Assembly: GCF_014656545.1 (NCBI RefSeq) | Contig: NZ_BNDS01000005.1 | Location: forward strand, 122,900 to 186,899 | Length of the DNA stretch: 64,000 nt | Origin: Neobacillus kokaensis | GTDB lineage: Bacteria > Bacillota > Bacilli > Bacillales > Cytobacillaceae | Direction: 5' to 3' | The notes under the pieces: model-generated | The model's input: the letters and a program-made list of their open reading frames with translations, nothing else | The model's database searches: none | Told to the model about the DNA's origin: nothing | Shown: positions 46,390 to 55,418 of the stretch, piece by piece | How positions within the stretch are numbered: position 1 is the first letter of the stretch | How the letters are laid out: each line of letters starts with the position of its first letter | Made by a program: the position numbers and the translations under genes

Positions 46390-47580
46390 GTGGAAAGAGT
46401 TGTAGGAACTGTGGCAAGAGGGCTTCGCTGTCCAATTATCAACAAGGGAGACCGCATTGAAGAGATTGTTGTTGACAGCGTATTAAAAGCTGCTGAGGTT
46501 GAAGGCTTTACCATCGGAGATAAAGATATTGTAACCGTTACCGAGTCTGTTGTTGCACGTGCACAAGGAAACTATGCAACCATTGATCATATTGCTAAAG
46601 ATGTTCACTCTAAATTCGGCGATGATACAATCGGTGTTATTTTCCCTATCCTTAGCCGTAATCGGTTTGCAATTTGTCTTCGCGGGATTGCAAAAGGCGC
46701 GAAGAAAATTGTGTTAATGTTAAGCTATCCTTCTGATGAAGTAGGCAATCATTTAGTTGATTTAGATACACTTGATGAAAAGGGCGTAAATCCTTGGACG
46801 GATGTGTTAACAGAAAAACAATTCCGAGAGTACTTTGGTTATAACAAACATACATTCACGGGCGTAGATTATATCGATTATTACAAATCTTTAATTGAAG
46901 AATATGGCGTGGAATGCGAAGTTATCTTTTCCAACAATCCAAAGACGATTCTAGATCACACAAAGAGTGTGCTTTGCTGTGATATTCACTCACGATTTAG
47001 AACAAAGAGAATTTTAAAGGCTAATGGCGGCGAAAAAATTTATAGTCTAGATAATATTCTTTCTGAATCTATTGACGGCAGCGGCTACAATGATGCTTAT
47101 GGCCTATTAGGCTCGAATAAAGCAACAGAGGATAGTGTCAAGCTATTCCCGCGTAATTGCCAGCCGGTCGTTGATACAATTCAAGAAATCCTGAAAGAAA
47201 AGACAGGTAAAACGGTTGAAGTCATGATTTATGGTGACGGTGCATTCAAAGATCCTGTAGGAAAGATCTGGGAGCTCGCAGATCCAGTTGTTTCTCCTGC
47301 TTATACCGCTGGATTAGAAGGGACGCCAAATGAAATAAAACTAAAATACTTAGCCGACAATCATTTTGCTGACTTAAAAGGAGAAGAACTAAAGCAAGCC
47401 ATTTCTAAATACATTGATGAGAAACAGGAAGACTTAGTCGGAGCGATGGAAGCCCAAGGGACTACTCCACGCAGACTAACAGACCTCATCGGCTCACTGT
47501 CCGATCTAACCTCAGGCAGCGGCGATAAGGGTACACCAATCGTATTTATTCAAGGTTACTTTGACAACTATACAAAATAA
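46390..47580 (+). CDS. Coenzyme F420-0:L-glutamate ligase-like protein (CofE family)
   Basis: A 396-residue protein. The N-terminal two thirds match the CofE fold: RGLRCPIINKGDRIEE, DIVTVTESVVARAQG, FPILSRNRFA, the GDGAFKDPVGKIWE block near residue 285 and the metal/GTP region (DPVVSPAYTAG). CofE adds glutamate to F420-0, but Bacillaceae are not known to make F420. The C-terminal extension and the LysR neighbour suggest another gamma-glutamyl or amide ligase role. GTG 46390 follows AAGGAG. Monocistronic, ended by a strong hairpin. Confidence 0.8.
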   Translation: MERVVGTVARGLRCPIINKGDRIEEIVVDSVLKAAEVEGFTIGDKDIVTVTESVVARAQGNYATIDHIAKDVHSKFGDDTIGVIFPILSRNRFAICLRGIAKGAKKIVLMLSYPSDEVGNHLVDLDTLDEKGVNPWTDVLTEKQFREYFGYNKHTFTGVDYIDYYKSLIEEYGVECEVIFSNNPKTILDHTKSVLCCDIHSRFRTKRILKANGGEKIYSLDNILSESIDGSGYNDAYGLLGSNKATEDSVKLFPRNCQPVVDTIQEILKEKTGKTVEVMIYGDGAFKDPVGKIWELADPVVSPAYTAGLEGTPNEIKLKYLADNHFADLKGEELKQAISKYIDEKQEDLVGAMEAQGTTPRRLTDLIGSLSDLTSGSGDKGTPIVFIQGYFDNYTK

Positions 47581-47598
47581 CAGTGCCAGTAAATCATG

Positions 47599-47635
47599 GG
47601 ACAAGGGAGTTAACTCCTTTGTCCTATTTTATTGA
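47599..47635 (+). terminator. Terminator of the CofE-like gene
   Basis: GGACAAGGGAGT pairs with ACTCCTTTGTCC (one G-U pair), followed by TATTTTATT. Confidence 0.88.
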
Positions 47636-47797
47636 CCCAAGAAAGCCCCTTCATCGATGAAAAGGATTATTTCCCACCCATAATTCTACATTTTTTCCAC
47701 CCATTACATGATACCATCTTCATATTACTAATTACCTATTATGGAAATTTTTTTAAAACTAACTTATCTATAAACTTTTAAAGGAGAGAGGCTCGTA

Positions 47798-48736
47798 ATG
47801 AACAATAAAATTGTTATCATTACTGGTGCAAATTCTGGGATTGGGAAAGCAGCAGCCCTTAAATTTGCCAAGGAAGGCTTTAGTGTAATCATGGCCTGCC
47901 GCAATTTGGAGATTAGTAAAGCCGTGCAAAAAGAGATTATGGAAGTCACAAAGAATACAAATGTAGATCTTATCGAGCTTGATGTTTCTTCTTTTGATTC
48001 TATTCGCTCATTTTGCACAGCTTTTAAATCCAAATACCCCAGGCTGGACATTTTGATACATAACGCCGCCTACTTAAATCACGGGGAAAAGGAATACAAA
48101 CTTAGTCCTGAGCATATCGAATTGTCTTTTGCTACGAATACATTTGGTCCTTTTTTAATGACTCGTTTATTGGCCGATCATCTCACCAAATCATCAGACT
48201 CAAGAGTCCTTAATGCTTGTACAACAAATATCAAAAACTTCTTCGACCCGAAGAGAAAGATTGAATTCGACAATTTGCGCGGGGAACTGAAGGGGAAGCG
48301 GCCTTATAGCACCTATAAGATGTATGGAGACTCGAAAATGGCATTATTGATGCTAACCTTCAAAATGGCAGAAGAATATAAAAGCATGGGCATCAAGATT
48401 AATGCCCTTCAAATTAACCGCGTAAAACTATCGAAAGAGACGATAGAAAAAATGCATTCCGTTTGGAAGGTATTTGCACGGGTTCAAAATCTCACAAACC
48501 CTTTACCCTCGGGCATGGCCGATAATTATTTTCAAATTTGCACGTCGGAAGCTTTTAATGATGTGACCGGCCAGCTTATCAATCACAAATTAGAGATTCT
48601 TCAACCCTCCACATCTGAAAAAGGTTTTTCACAATTGAAGAACATATTCGGTTCAAGCAGCTACCCTAGATACGCAATAGATCGGCAAAATGTGGAACAA
48701 ATATGGAGATTGAGCAACACGCTCACCGAAGGCTAA
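47798..48736 (+). CDS. Short-chain dehydrogenase/reductase
   Basis: A 312-residue SDR of the retinol-dehydrogenase/WW-oxidoreductase-like type. The cofactor motif TGANSGIGKAA and a following Arg (MACRN) suggest NADP. HNAAYL (NAG-type motif) and Y-x3-K in KMYGDSKMAL are intact. The usual catalytic Ser is replaced by the Thr pair in NACTTN, so activity may be altered. AAGGAGAG precedes ATG 47798. Monocistronic; substrate unknown. Confidence 0.85.
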   Translation: MNNKIVIITGANSGIGKAAALKFAKEGFSVIMACRNLEISKAVQKEIMEVTKNTNVDLIELDVSSFDSIRSFCTAFKSKYPRLDILIHNAAYLNHGEKEYKLSPEHIELSFATNTFGPFLMTRLLADHLTKSSDSRVLNACTTNIKNFFDPKRKIEFDNLRGELKGKRPYSTYKMYGDSKMALLMLTFKMAEEYKSMGIKINALQINRVKLSKETIEKMHSVWKVFARVQNLTNPLPSGMADNYFQICTSEAFNDVTGQLINHKLEILQPSTSEKGFSQLKNIFGSSSYPRYAIDRQNVEQIWRLSNTLTEG

Positions 48737-48821
48737 TAGTTCAGGTAAGAAGTTTATAAAATTACTGTCACTTATAAGCTATAAAAGCCTTTCACCTAGT
48801 TCTGTTATAAAAATACCCTTA

Positions 48822-48875
48822 ATTAGACAAAAGAGGCACTCCTTTGTAGTCAGCCCTCTTTTGTCTAATATTTTC
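48822..48875. terminator. Strong terminator between the SDR and GGDEF genes
   Basis: ATTAGACAAAAGAGG pairs perfectly with CCTCTTTTGTCTAAT around a 19-nt loop, then ATTTTCTTT. It is followed by about 90 bp of AT-rich sequence before the convergent gene. Confidence 0.85.
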
Positions 48876-48963
48876 TTTACTTAATTTTGTATTTTATTAC
48901 AATTCCAAAAAACTTTTTACTAGCAATGCAATTAATGATGACTTTAAAAAATAAGTTTAAAGT

Positions 48964-50232
48964 TTATATAGATGTCACCCGGTTTCGTCCGCTCTTTTTA
49001 GACTCGTACAATGCCTGATCTGCTAATAAAAATAATTTGTCCTGATTAATATATATCGAATTTTTAGTCGAAACACCTATACTAACGGTAACATAAGAAC
49101 TCACATTAGAATTTATGTGAGGGATTTTTAATTCTTTTACTTTCTTACGGAGCCTTTCTGCTAAAAATAAAGCTTTCTCTTTATTAGTATTAGGCAAAAT
49201 AACACAAAACTCTTCTCCACCTATTCTGCATACACTATCATTTTCCCTTACACTTCTAGCCAGTGTATCTGCGACTTTAATCAAGCACTCATCGCCAGTT
49301 TTATGCCCATACGTATCGTTATATTGTTTAAAATAGTCGACATCAATAACTAATAAAGAAAAGGCAATATAATCTTGAAAATATTCTTGAAACGCCTTTT
49401 TTAATTGGCGGTTAAAATATCTGCGATTAAAAACCCCCGTTAATGAATCGGTATAAACTGTCTTTTTTAATAATTTCCTTTCCTCCTCTAACTCTATTAA
49501 CTTCTGCTTATTTTTTGTGATATCCCTAGAAACACAGATAATTTCATTTGATACTTTATCCACTGATAAAACATGTTTATATTTTGATTCAATCCAAATA
49601 TACTTTCCATTTTTACACTTAAAACGGTATGTTACAGTTTTAATTTCACCTATTAAATGAATATCGTTATTAAAAGATTTCATTTTTTTTATGTCATCGA
49701 CATGTATAAAATCATACGTTGTTTTTCCCACCATCTCATCGGGGGAATACCCCAATAAAGAGGGGCAATTGGGAGAAACGTATGTGAATTTCCCATCAAG
49801 GGTGTGTAATGAAATAAAATCAGTCGAGTTTTCAGCAATATGACGATAAAGCTGCTCACTCCTTTTTAACTGAATTTCAACCAGCTTTCGATCTGTAATA
49901 TTTACATGTGAAACAACTGCACCATTGTTTCCATTTATTTTTATCGGAGTAACTCTTAATAAAAACCAACGAAGTTCATTACTAGAATGACAGGGGTATT
50001 CATAGTTAAAATTGTCTTTTGTACCCTTTAACACCTGCAAAATACCATCTTTAACCTCATTGGGGCAAACAGCAAGATAATTATTTCCTATTCCAGTCTT
50101 TTGTAACTCCCCTTCATTTTCAATTGAAAAATTCACCCAAGATGTATTAATTGCAATAATATACCCATCCATATCCAATACGGCTATTTGATCTACTAAT
50201 GAATCGAAAACCTCTAGATTAAAAGGTTTCAT
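48964..50232 (-). CDS. PAS-PAS-GGDEF diguanylate cyclase
   Basis: A 422-residue soluble protein. PAS 1 is about 5-120 and PAS 2 about 130-245 with a PAC tail (YRFKCKNGKYIWIESK). A coiled linker leads to GGDEF (about 260-420). The active site is intact (RIGGEEF) and an inhibitory RxxD (REND) lies five residues before it, so it should make cyclic di-GMP under product control. ATG 50232 has GGGGAAGGG upstream; an in-frame ATG at 50253 lacks a binding site. The PAS ligands are unknown. Confidence 0.94.
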   Translation of the reverse strand: MKPFNLEVFDSLVDQIAVLDMDGYIIAINTSWVNFSIENEGELQKTGIGNNYLAVCPNEVKDGILQVLKGTKDNFNYEYPCHSSNELRWFLLRVTPIKINGNNGAVVSHVNITDRKLVEIQLKRSEQLYRHIAENSTDFISLHTLDGKFTYVSPNCPSLLGYSPDEMVGKTTYDFIHVDDIKKMKSFNNDIHLIGEIKTVTYRFKCKNGKYIWIESKYKHVLSVDKVSNEIICVSRDITKNKQKLIELEEERKLLKKTVYTDSLTGVFNRRYFNRQLKKAFQEYFQDYIAFSLLVIDVDYFKQYNDTYGHKTGDECLIKVADTLARSVRENDSVCRIGGEEFCVILPNTNKEKALFLAERLRKKVKELKIPHINSNVSSYVTVSIGVSTKNSIYINQDKLFLLADQALYESKKSGRNRVTSI

Positions 50233-50318
50233 ACTATCATTTCCCTTCCCCATACTCGAAAAGTTGACTGGGCTCTGACAAATTATTTTCGCTTCATTAC
50301 CACAATTAATTAAGTGTT

Positions 50319-51221
50319 TTATTTTAAAATGTCTTCAATAGAATTTGTCACGGTAATGGTCTGTGGTTGATAGTCGGAGAAATACGTGACTGCCCCTTGG
50401 CCGCCAAGGTAGAAAGCTATGTCCTTTTGCTTTTTGGCGAATTGGTCTAAATTCCGCAGCAGTTGAGGGTCTGTTTCAAACGGTATTGCGGTTGTAGCCG
50501 ACAACAAAACCACATCCGGCTTTAATTTCCCTACCAATGATTCAATCGCTCCTGGAGCAGGGGAAGCCCCAATTAACTGGGTTTTCCATCCTTTCATCAT
50601 GAAACGCATTAAAATCAGATGTAGTGGTACTTCATGATGTTCATATGGCAGACATGCTCCAAGAACAAATGGAGCATTTTCCCGATATGGATAATTTCGT
50701 CGAATTTGAACCAAGTAATCCCTTACAACCAGACTTGAAACGGATTCTTGATATTCATCCCACTCACGATTCCCCCACTTTCTTCCAACCTCTTTTAAAA
50801 ATGGAACCACGATATGGTTTAAAAATTGCTCTAGCCCCACCTGATGATATGCCTGTTTTAAGATAAAATTTAATTCTATTTCATCACAGTGCCTGCCTTT
50901 TTCTAGAAGCTGAAGGACATACTCATTCCATTGCTCATAATTAGGGGATTTTCCCTTCTGTATTGGTACTTCAGGGTCTTCCGCAAACTCTTTTACAAGA
51001 TGGGCCGCTTGTTTAAGCGAATGGCCTTGCTCCGAAAGTAATTTAATTTTTAAAAGTGTTTTGACATCCTGTTGAGTATATATTCTATAACCATTCTCCA
51101 ACCGCTTCGGTTGAATAATCCCATAACGTTCTTCCCATTTTCTGATCACTTGTTTCGATAATCCGGTCATATCTGCGACTTGTTGAATTGCAAATACTCC
51201 ATTATCATCGGATTGAATCAT
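50319..51221 (-). CDS. MerR-family regulator with cobalamin-binding-like domain (LitR/CarH-like)
   Basis: A 300-residue protein. The N-terminal MerR winged helix (about 10-80; VADMTGLSKQVIRKWEERYG) is followed by a four-helix cap (about 95-180) and a Rossmann-like B12-binding domain (about 183-300). CarH/LitR proteins use E-x-H-x-x-G for the lower axial His; here it reads EHHEVP, keeping His but not Gly. The W-x9-EH cap motif is altered (WDEYQES), so light-sensing adenosylcobalamin binding is uncertain. Divergent from an ABC exporter, with three TTGTACAA palindromes between. Confidence 0.85.
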   Translation of the reverse strand: MIQSDDNGVFAIQQVADMTGLSKQVIRKWEERYGIIQPKRLENGYRIYTQQDVKTLLKIKLLSEQGHSLKQAAHLVKEFAEDPEVPIQKGKSPNYEQWNEYVLQLLEKGRHCDEIELNFILKQAYHQVGLEQFLNHIVVPFLKEVGRKWGNREWDEYQESVSSLVVRDYLVQIRRNYPYRENAPFVLGACLPYEHHEVPLHLILMRFMMKGWKTQLIGASPAPGAIESLVGKLKPDVVLLSATTAIPFETDPQLLRNLDQFAKKQKDIAFYLGGQGAVTYFSDYQPQTITVTNSIEDILK

Positions 51222-51242
51222 CTATTTCATCCCCTTAACAGC

Positions 51243-51320
51243 TTGTACAACCCCGCAGGCATAATTAGTATAACGAATACATGTACTTTGTACAATGTTA
51301 TCACTTTAAACATTGTACAA
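51243..51320. promoter_or_regulatory. Three TTGTACAA palindromes, candidate MerR operators
   Basis: Perfect TTGTACAA copies lie at 51243-51250, 51288-51295 and 51313-51320, and a partial ATGTAC at 51281-51286. They sit between the MerR-family gene and the divergent ABC operon, closer to the regulator, which suggests autoregulation. Confidence 0.6.
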
Positions 51321-51404
51321 AGATTAAAGTTGGGAAAATCCTTCCTGATTGATAAAAGACAAGAACTTTCGTATAACGTTTTAAATATTTTATTATACAA
51401 AGGT

Positions 51405-51433
51405 TTGACAAATCAAGTTATTTCCGTTAATAA
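51405..51433 (+). promoter_or_regulatory. Candidate promoter of the ABC exporter operon
   Basis: TTGACA (51405-51410), 17-bp spacer and TAATAA (51428-51433). The -35 is perfect; the -10 is weak, as in regulated promoters. Confidence 0.5.
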
Positions 51434-51477
51434 TTAAATAAAATAGAATAAATACTTTCATTTAGAAAGGGAGTGAC

Positions 51478-52548
51478 ATGGTGTTTTTAGCATGGCAGGA
51501 AATTAAAAGAAACAAACTGCGTTTCACCTTGATTACTGGGATTTTAATGCTTGTTTCCTATCTTGTATTTTTTCTCTCCGGACTTGCAACTGGTCTCGCC
51601 AGCCTCAATAGGGAAGCAGTTGATAAATGGAAGGCGTCAGCTATTATCCTTACCGAAGAATCAGATAAAAGCTTGTACCAATCCTCCATGTCGATCGATC
51701 AGCTAAAAGACATTAAAGCAAAAAAAACGGCTGTAATTGGTCAACTAAACGCGATTGCCAGCAACGGTGACAACAAGCAAAATATCTCTCTCTTTGGTAT
51801 TAACAAAGAGGAATTTCTGATGCCCAATGTGACAGAAGGAAGGGCTTTTGACAAAGCAAATGAAGTTATTGCTGACGATTCACTTAAAGACAAGGGATTC
51901 AAATTAGGGGATACATTATCCTTGTCCTCCAGTGACCAACAGTTAACGATTGTAGGATTTACAGACCATGCCAGGTTTAATGCTTCACCTGTTCTGTATG
52001 CCAACCTTGCCACCTTCCACCAAGTCAAATTTGGCGAAGCTGCGGATCAGAAAAAGGATCAAATTAATGGAATTGTTGTAAAGGATGATCCTATTTTAAA
52101 TATGTACAAAAATAATGAACTGGATTCAATTGAGATTGAATCCTTCATTCAAAGTTTGCCCGGCTATACTGAACAAAAACTTACCTTAAATTTCATGATT
52201 TACTTCCTCTTTGGTATTTCATCCATCATCGTAGCGATTTTCTTGTATGTGTTGACCGTGCAGAAGATAAGTATGTTCGGGGTCATGAAGGCTCAAGGTA
52301 TTTCCAGCACTTATTTATCTTGGTCTGTTGTAGCGCAAACCTTTATTTTAGCATTTATCGGGACAGCGCTAGGTTTTGCCTTAACACTCGTTTCAGGAGC
52401 CTTTTTACCAGCAGCTGTTCCAGTTTCGTTTGATCTAGCCTTGATGGTATTTTACGGGTTAATCCTAATGGTTGTTGCAACTTGCGGTGCCGTTTTCTCA
52501 GTCTTGACGATTGTGCGCATTGACCCACTGAAAGCGATAGGAGGATAA
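51478..52548 (+). CDS. FtsX-family ABC transporter permease (HrtB/DevC-like)
   Basis: A 356-residue permease. TM1 is about 15-40, followed by a large extracellular MacB/periplasmic-core-like domain (about 45-225) and three C-terminal TMs (about 238-350), the standard type VII layout. The N-terminus MVFLAWQEIKRNKLRF is typical of DevC/HrtB. ATG 51478 follows AAGGGAGTG. It forms a two-gene operon with the ATPase. Heme or lipophilic compound export is possible; HrtB-like families extrude heme, but no specific residue proves it. Confidence 0.85.
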   Translation: MVFLAWQEIKRNKLRFTLITGILMLVSYLVFFLSGLATGLASLNREAVDKWKASAIILTEESDKSLYQSSMSIDQLKDIKAKKTAVIGQLNAIASNGDNKQNISLFGINKEEFLMPNVTEGRAFDKANEVIADDSLKDKGFKLGDTLSLSSSDQQLTIVGFTDHARFNASPVLYANLATFHQVKFGEAADQKKDQINGIVVKDDPILNMYKNNELDSIEIESFIQSLPGYTEQKLTLNFMIYFLFGISSIIVAIFLYVLTVQKISMFGVMKAQGISSTYLSWSVVAQTFILAFIGTALGFALTLVSGAFLPAAVPVSFDLALMVFYGLILMVVATCGAVFSVLTIVRIDPLKAIGG

Positions 52549-52551
52549 ACA

Positions 52552-53283
52552 ATGGCAGTGTTGGAGTTACATCAAGTAAAGAAGAGTTTTGGAAGCGGGC
52601 ATACGAAAGTGGAAGCCTTAAAGGAAACCGATTTTCTTGCCGACCGGGGTGAGTTGGTTGCAATCATTGGCCCGTCTGGTTCTGGAAAAAGTACCTTTCT
52701 CACGATTGTCGGGGGATTATTATCTCCAACCTCAGGGGATGTAATAATCAATGGGAAAAACCTAACCTCATTGACTGAAAAAGCCCGCTCACAAATTCGG
52801 CTCAAGGAAATTGGATTTGTGTTACAAGCGTCGAACCTAATTCCCTTCCTCTCCGTGGCCAATCAATTGAAACTATTAGACAAAGTGAAAAAGGGGAATA
52901 TGTCGAAAACGGAGAGAGATCAACTATACGAGGACTTGGGAATTGCTGACCTGCTCATGAAATATCCCTCCGACTTATCTGGCGGGGAACGGCAGCGTGT
53001 AGCCATCGCTAAAGCACTATATAGCAATCCATCGATTATTCTAGCTGATGAGCCTACAGCATCCCTTGACTCGGACCGTGCCTACGAAGTTATGGAGCTA
53101 TTAAAAACCGTAACGAAGCAGAAAAATACAACAACCATTGTGGTCACTCACGATATTCGGCTTGTCGGTTATTGCGATAAAGTTTATAAAATGACTGATG
53201 GTGTCCTTTCATCTGCAATAGAGAAGCATATTAAGAGGCCACAAACTGTATTCGAGGAAAAAGTCGCTTATACAAATCATTAA
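52552..53283 (+). CDS. ABC transporter ATPase of the FtsX-type exporter
   Basis: A 243-residue ATPase of the LolD/MacB/HrtA group. Walker A GPSGSGKST, Q-loop FVLQASN, signature LSGGERQR, Walker B IILADEPTASLD and switch His in VVTHD are intact. GGAGG lies before ATG 52552, three bases after the permease stop. It powers the permease as a homodimer on the cytoplasmic face. Confidence 0.95.
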   Translation: MAVLELHQVKKSFGSGHTKVEALKETDFLADRGELVAIIGPSGSGKSTFLTIVGGLLSPTSGDVIINGKNLTSLTEKARSQIRLKEIGFVLQASNLIPFLSVANQLKLLDKVKKGNMSKTERDQLYEDLGIADLLMKYPSDLSGGERQRVAIAKALYSNPSIILADEPTASLDSDRAYEVMELLKTVTKQKNTTTIVVTHDIRLVGYCDKVYKMTDGVLSSAIEKHIKRPQTVFEEKVAYTNH

Positions 53284-53352
53284 GATTTATTGGAACTTAA
53301 CGAAACTCTTGTCTCCTTTTTCCTTCCTGGCCTGCTTTGTTTAGAACTATGA

Positions 53353-53389
53353 GGCAGCTCTGTCCTGTGCACGGAGAGCTGTCTTTTTT
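53353..53389 (+). terminator. Terminator of the ABC operon
   Basis: GGCAGCTCT pairs with AGAGCTGTC (plus a partly paired inner region), followed by TTTTTT. Confidence 0.85.
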
Positions 53390-53470
53390 CATAATGACGG
53401 AATATATTTACGTATAAACAAACTGCCATTCGCATATTGATAAAAAACCGATCGGATGGGAGTGGATGAC

Positions 53471-53929
53471 TTGAGCACTTTTTACCCAGACAAACTATCT
53501 GTGGAATACTTGGACGGTACTGCTGCTGCGAACCCCGTTATTCCAAGGCGTTACACACTTACTCACTCAGATTTAACTGGAGAACTATTTTTAAACATTG
53601 GGATTCATTATGCCTTGGATAAAATTAATCCTTTGAGAGATGAAGTTTTGGGTGAATGGAAACAATATGGAGGCTTCTTTTGTTTTTATGTTTATTTATA
53701 CGTAGATCAAGGAGAACAGACCCTTTCTGTTTCAGCAAAACGCAATGAAATATTTAGACGTGAATTACCACTTGCCTTAACAGCTATTAGATACGGCGAT
53801 AGGTTTTTATTCAACAAATACCCTCATTTAGATCAAGCCTCTCTCATCATTCAGTTTATGTCCGCTTATCCCCAATTTGCAAAGCAAGAAAATTGGGGTA
53901 CTTTCCAAAGATTCACCACTAAAATATAG
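53471..53929 (+). CDS. Staygreen family protein
   Basis: A 152-residue soluble protein matching the bacterial staygreen family: STFYPDKLSVEYLDGT, IPRRYTLTHSDLTGELFL and the DKINPLRDEVLGEW block. Plant staygreen removes Mg from chlorophyll, and some bacterial homologues have shown Mg-dechelatase activity, but this host has no chlorophyll. TTG 53471 follows GGGAGTGG by 8 nt and gives the family's usual N-terminus; an ATG at 53456 has no binding site. The physiological role is unknown. Confidence 0.85.
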   Translation: MSTFYPDKLSVEYLDGTAAANPVIPRRYTLTHSDLTGELFLNIGIHYALDKINPLRDEVLGEWKQYGGFFCFYVYLYVDQGEQTLSVSAKRNEIFRRELPLALTAIRYGDRFLFNKYPHLDQASLIIQFMSAYPQFAKQENWGTFQRFTTKI

Positions 53930-54058
53930 TCACGATTTAATTCCATTGGTATGCCTTGGACCGCTTGTATTTATTTGTACAGTTCACTGTGATTTTTGCA
54001 TGGACAAAATGAGGATGGATATATTAACAGTAAACTTTTTAATAACTGGGGGATACCA

Positions 54059-55285
54059 ATGAATTTACAATCCGGAACATATTATTGGCCAACTACTTTT
54101 CCTGATGCTCCATCATATCCAGCATTAGAAGATGACCTATCTTGTGATGTATTAATCATTGGGGGTGGAAGCTCCGGGGCACAATGTGCGTATTATCTTG
54201 CCGATACTCATTTAGACGTGGCTGTAATTGAAAAATCAACCATTGGCAGCGGCAGTACTAGTGCAAACACAGCCCTCCTTCAATACTCCGGTGAAAAAAT
54301 GTTTACAGATCTAATCAACACCTTTGGAGCAGATTACATAAACAGACATTTACAATTACTAAAGGAAGCAATCGATGAAATTGAAGCAGCCTCAAAAAAC
54401 GCCACCATTGATTGTGAATTCAACAGAACAGACACCTTATATTCCGCAAGCTGTACAGAAGACGTTGAAAGGCTAAAAAAGGAATATGAATTTTTAAAGC
54501 GGCATAACTGTGAACTTACTTTTTTAACAAAGGAAGATATTGAAGCAAAATATCCTTTTAGCAGGGATGCCGCTATTTATTCATATAACGATGCAGAAAT
54601 CAACCCATTCCGATTCACCCATGCACTATTGGATTACGCCGCCGGAAAAGGAATCCGTATATATGAAAATACGGAAATGAACGGTCACCATTATGATAAA
54701 GAACAAGGAAAGATGATTGTTTCTACAAAGAATGGCCTTTCGATAAAAGCACGCTATCTTATTTTTGCTGCGGGTTATGAAGGAATGGATATCAGAAAAG
54801 AGAAAAAAGCCTCTTTTGTAAGTACATATACGGTAACAACTAATCCAGTCGAAGATCTCTCCGAATGGTATAACAGGACACTCATTTGGGAAACCGCTCG
54901 TCCCTATTTATATATGCGGACAACTAGAGATAACAGGATTATTATTGGCGGACTTGATGATAATACTAACTATCCAGAAGACCGCGATAGTAAACTGATT
55001 CACAAAAAGAATAAATTAATTGAAGAGTTTAATAAAATGTTTCCCGCTATTAAAGTACAGCCAGAATATTACTTAACTGCATTTTATGGAGGGATAGCAG
55101 ACGGTATTCCGATTATTGGCCAATATGAAGAATATCCTAATTGCTACTTCCTATTTGCCTTTGGTGATAATGGGACGGTTTACAGCCAATTGCTGTCAAG
55201 GATTATTGTAAAGGAAATTGTGGAAGGGAATTGTCCAGATTTAGCTTTATACTTACAAGAACGGCCTTTGCTAAACAAGGGATGA
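54059..55285 (+). CDS. FAD-dependent oxidoreductase (DadA/GlpO-like)
   Basis: A 408-residue DAO-superfamily enzyme. The FAD motif VLIIGGGSSGAQCAYYLAD is near residue 33, the second FAD segment YLIFAAGYEG near 240, and the C-terminal GYxG-like block (FYGGIADGIPIIG) is followed by GDNGT. There is no C-terminal Rieske domain, unlike some longer relatives. ATG 54059 follows GGGGG by 7 nt. Probably oxidises a secondary amine or amino acid; substrate unknown. Located between the staygreen gene and the GH84 locus. Confidence 0.85.
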   Translation: MNLQSGTYYWPTTFPDAPSYPALEDDLSCDVLIIGGGSSGAQCAYYLADTHLDVAVIEKSTIGSGSTSANTALLQYSGEKMFTDLINTFGADYINRHLQLLKEAIDEIEAASKNATIDCEFNRTDTLYSASCTEDVERLKKEYEFLKRHNCELTFLTKEDIEAKYPFSRDAAIYSYNDAEINPFRFTHALLDYAAGKGIRIYENTEMNGHHYDKEQGKMIVSTKNGLSIKARYLIFAAGYEGMDIRKEKKASFVSTYTVTTNPVEDLSEWYNRTLIWETARPYLYMRTTRDNRIIIGGLDDNTNYPEDRDSKLIHKKNKLIEEFNKMFPAIKVQPEYYLTAFYGGIADGIPIIGQYEEYPNCYFLFAFGDNGTVYSQLLSRIIVKEIVEGNCPDLALYLQERPLLNKG

Positions 55286-55383
55286 GAAAATGAGGTTGTG
55301 TGTACTTGGTATTACCTTTAGCATCAAAGATTGAATGCGGAGAGGGAAATTATGTTTACAGTTTTGAAAAGTCTGGAAATTTG

Positions 55384-55412
55384 TTGACTAAAAATTGTAA
55401 ACGCTTTATACT
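55384..55412 (+). promoter_or_regulatory. sigma-A promoter with overlapping cre-like site
   Basis: TTGACT (55384-55389), 17-bp spacer, TATACT (55407-55412). TTGTAAACGCTTTAT at 55395-55409 fits the CcpA cre consensus with one mismatch and covers the spacer and -10, so glucose repression is likely. Confidence 0.75.
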
Positions 55413-55418
55413 TTGGTT

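Noticed and set aside
46390-47580. Evidence that the organism makes coenzyme F420
   Set aside because: A single CofE homologue without cofC, cofD or fbi genes in the window cannot support that claim.
55352-55387. 11-codon ORF MFTVLKSLEIC after GGAGAGGG
   Set aside because: Although it has a fair binding site, it is very short, runs into the next promoter and has no supporting context.
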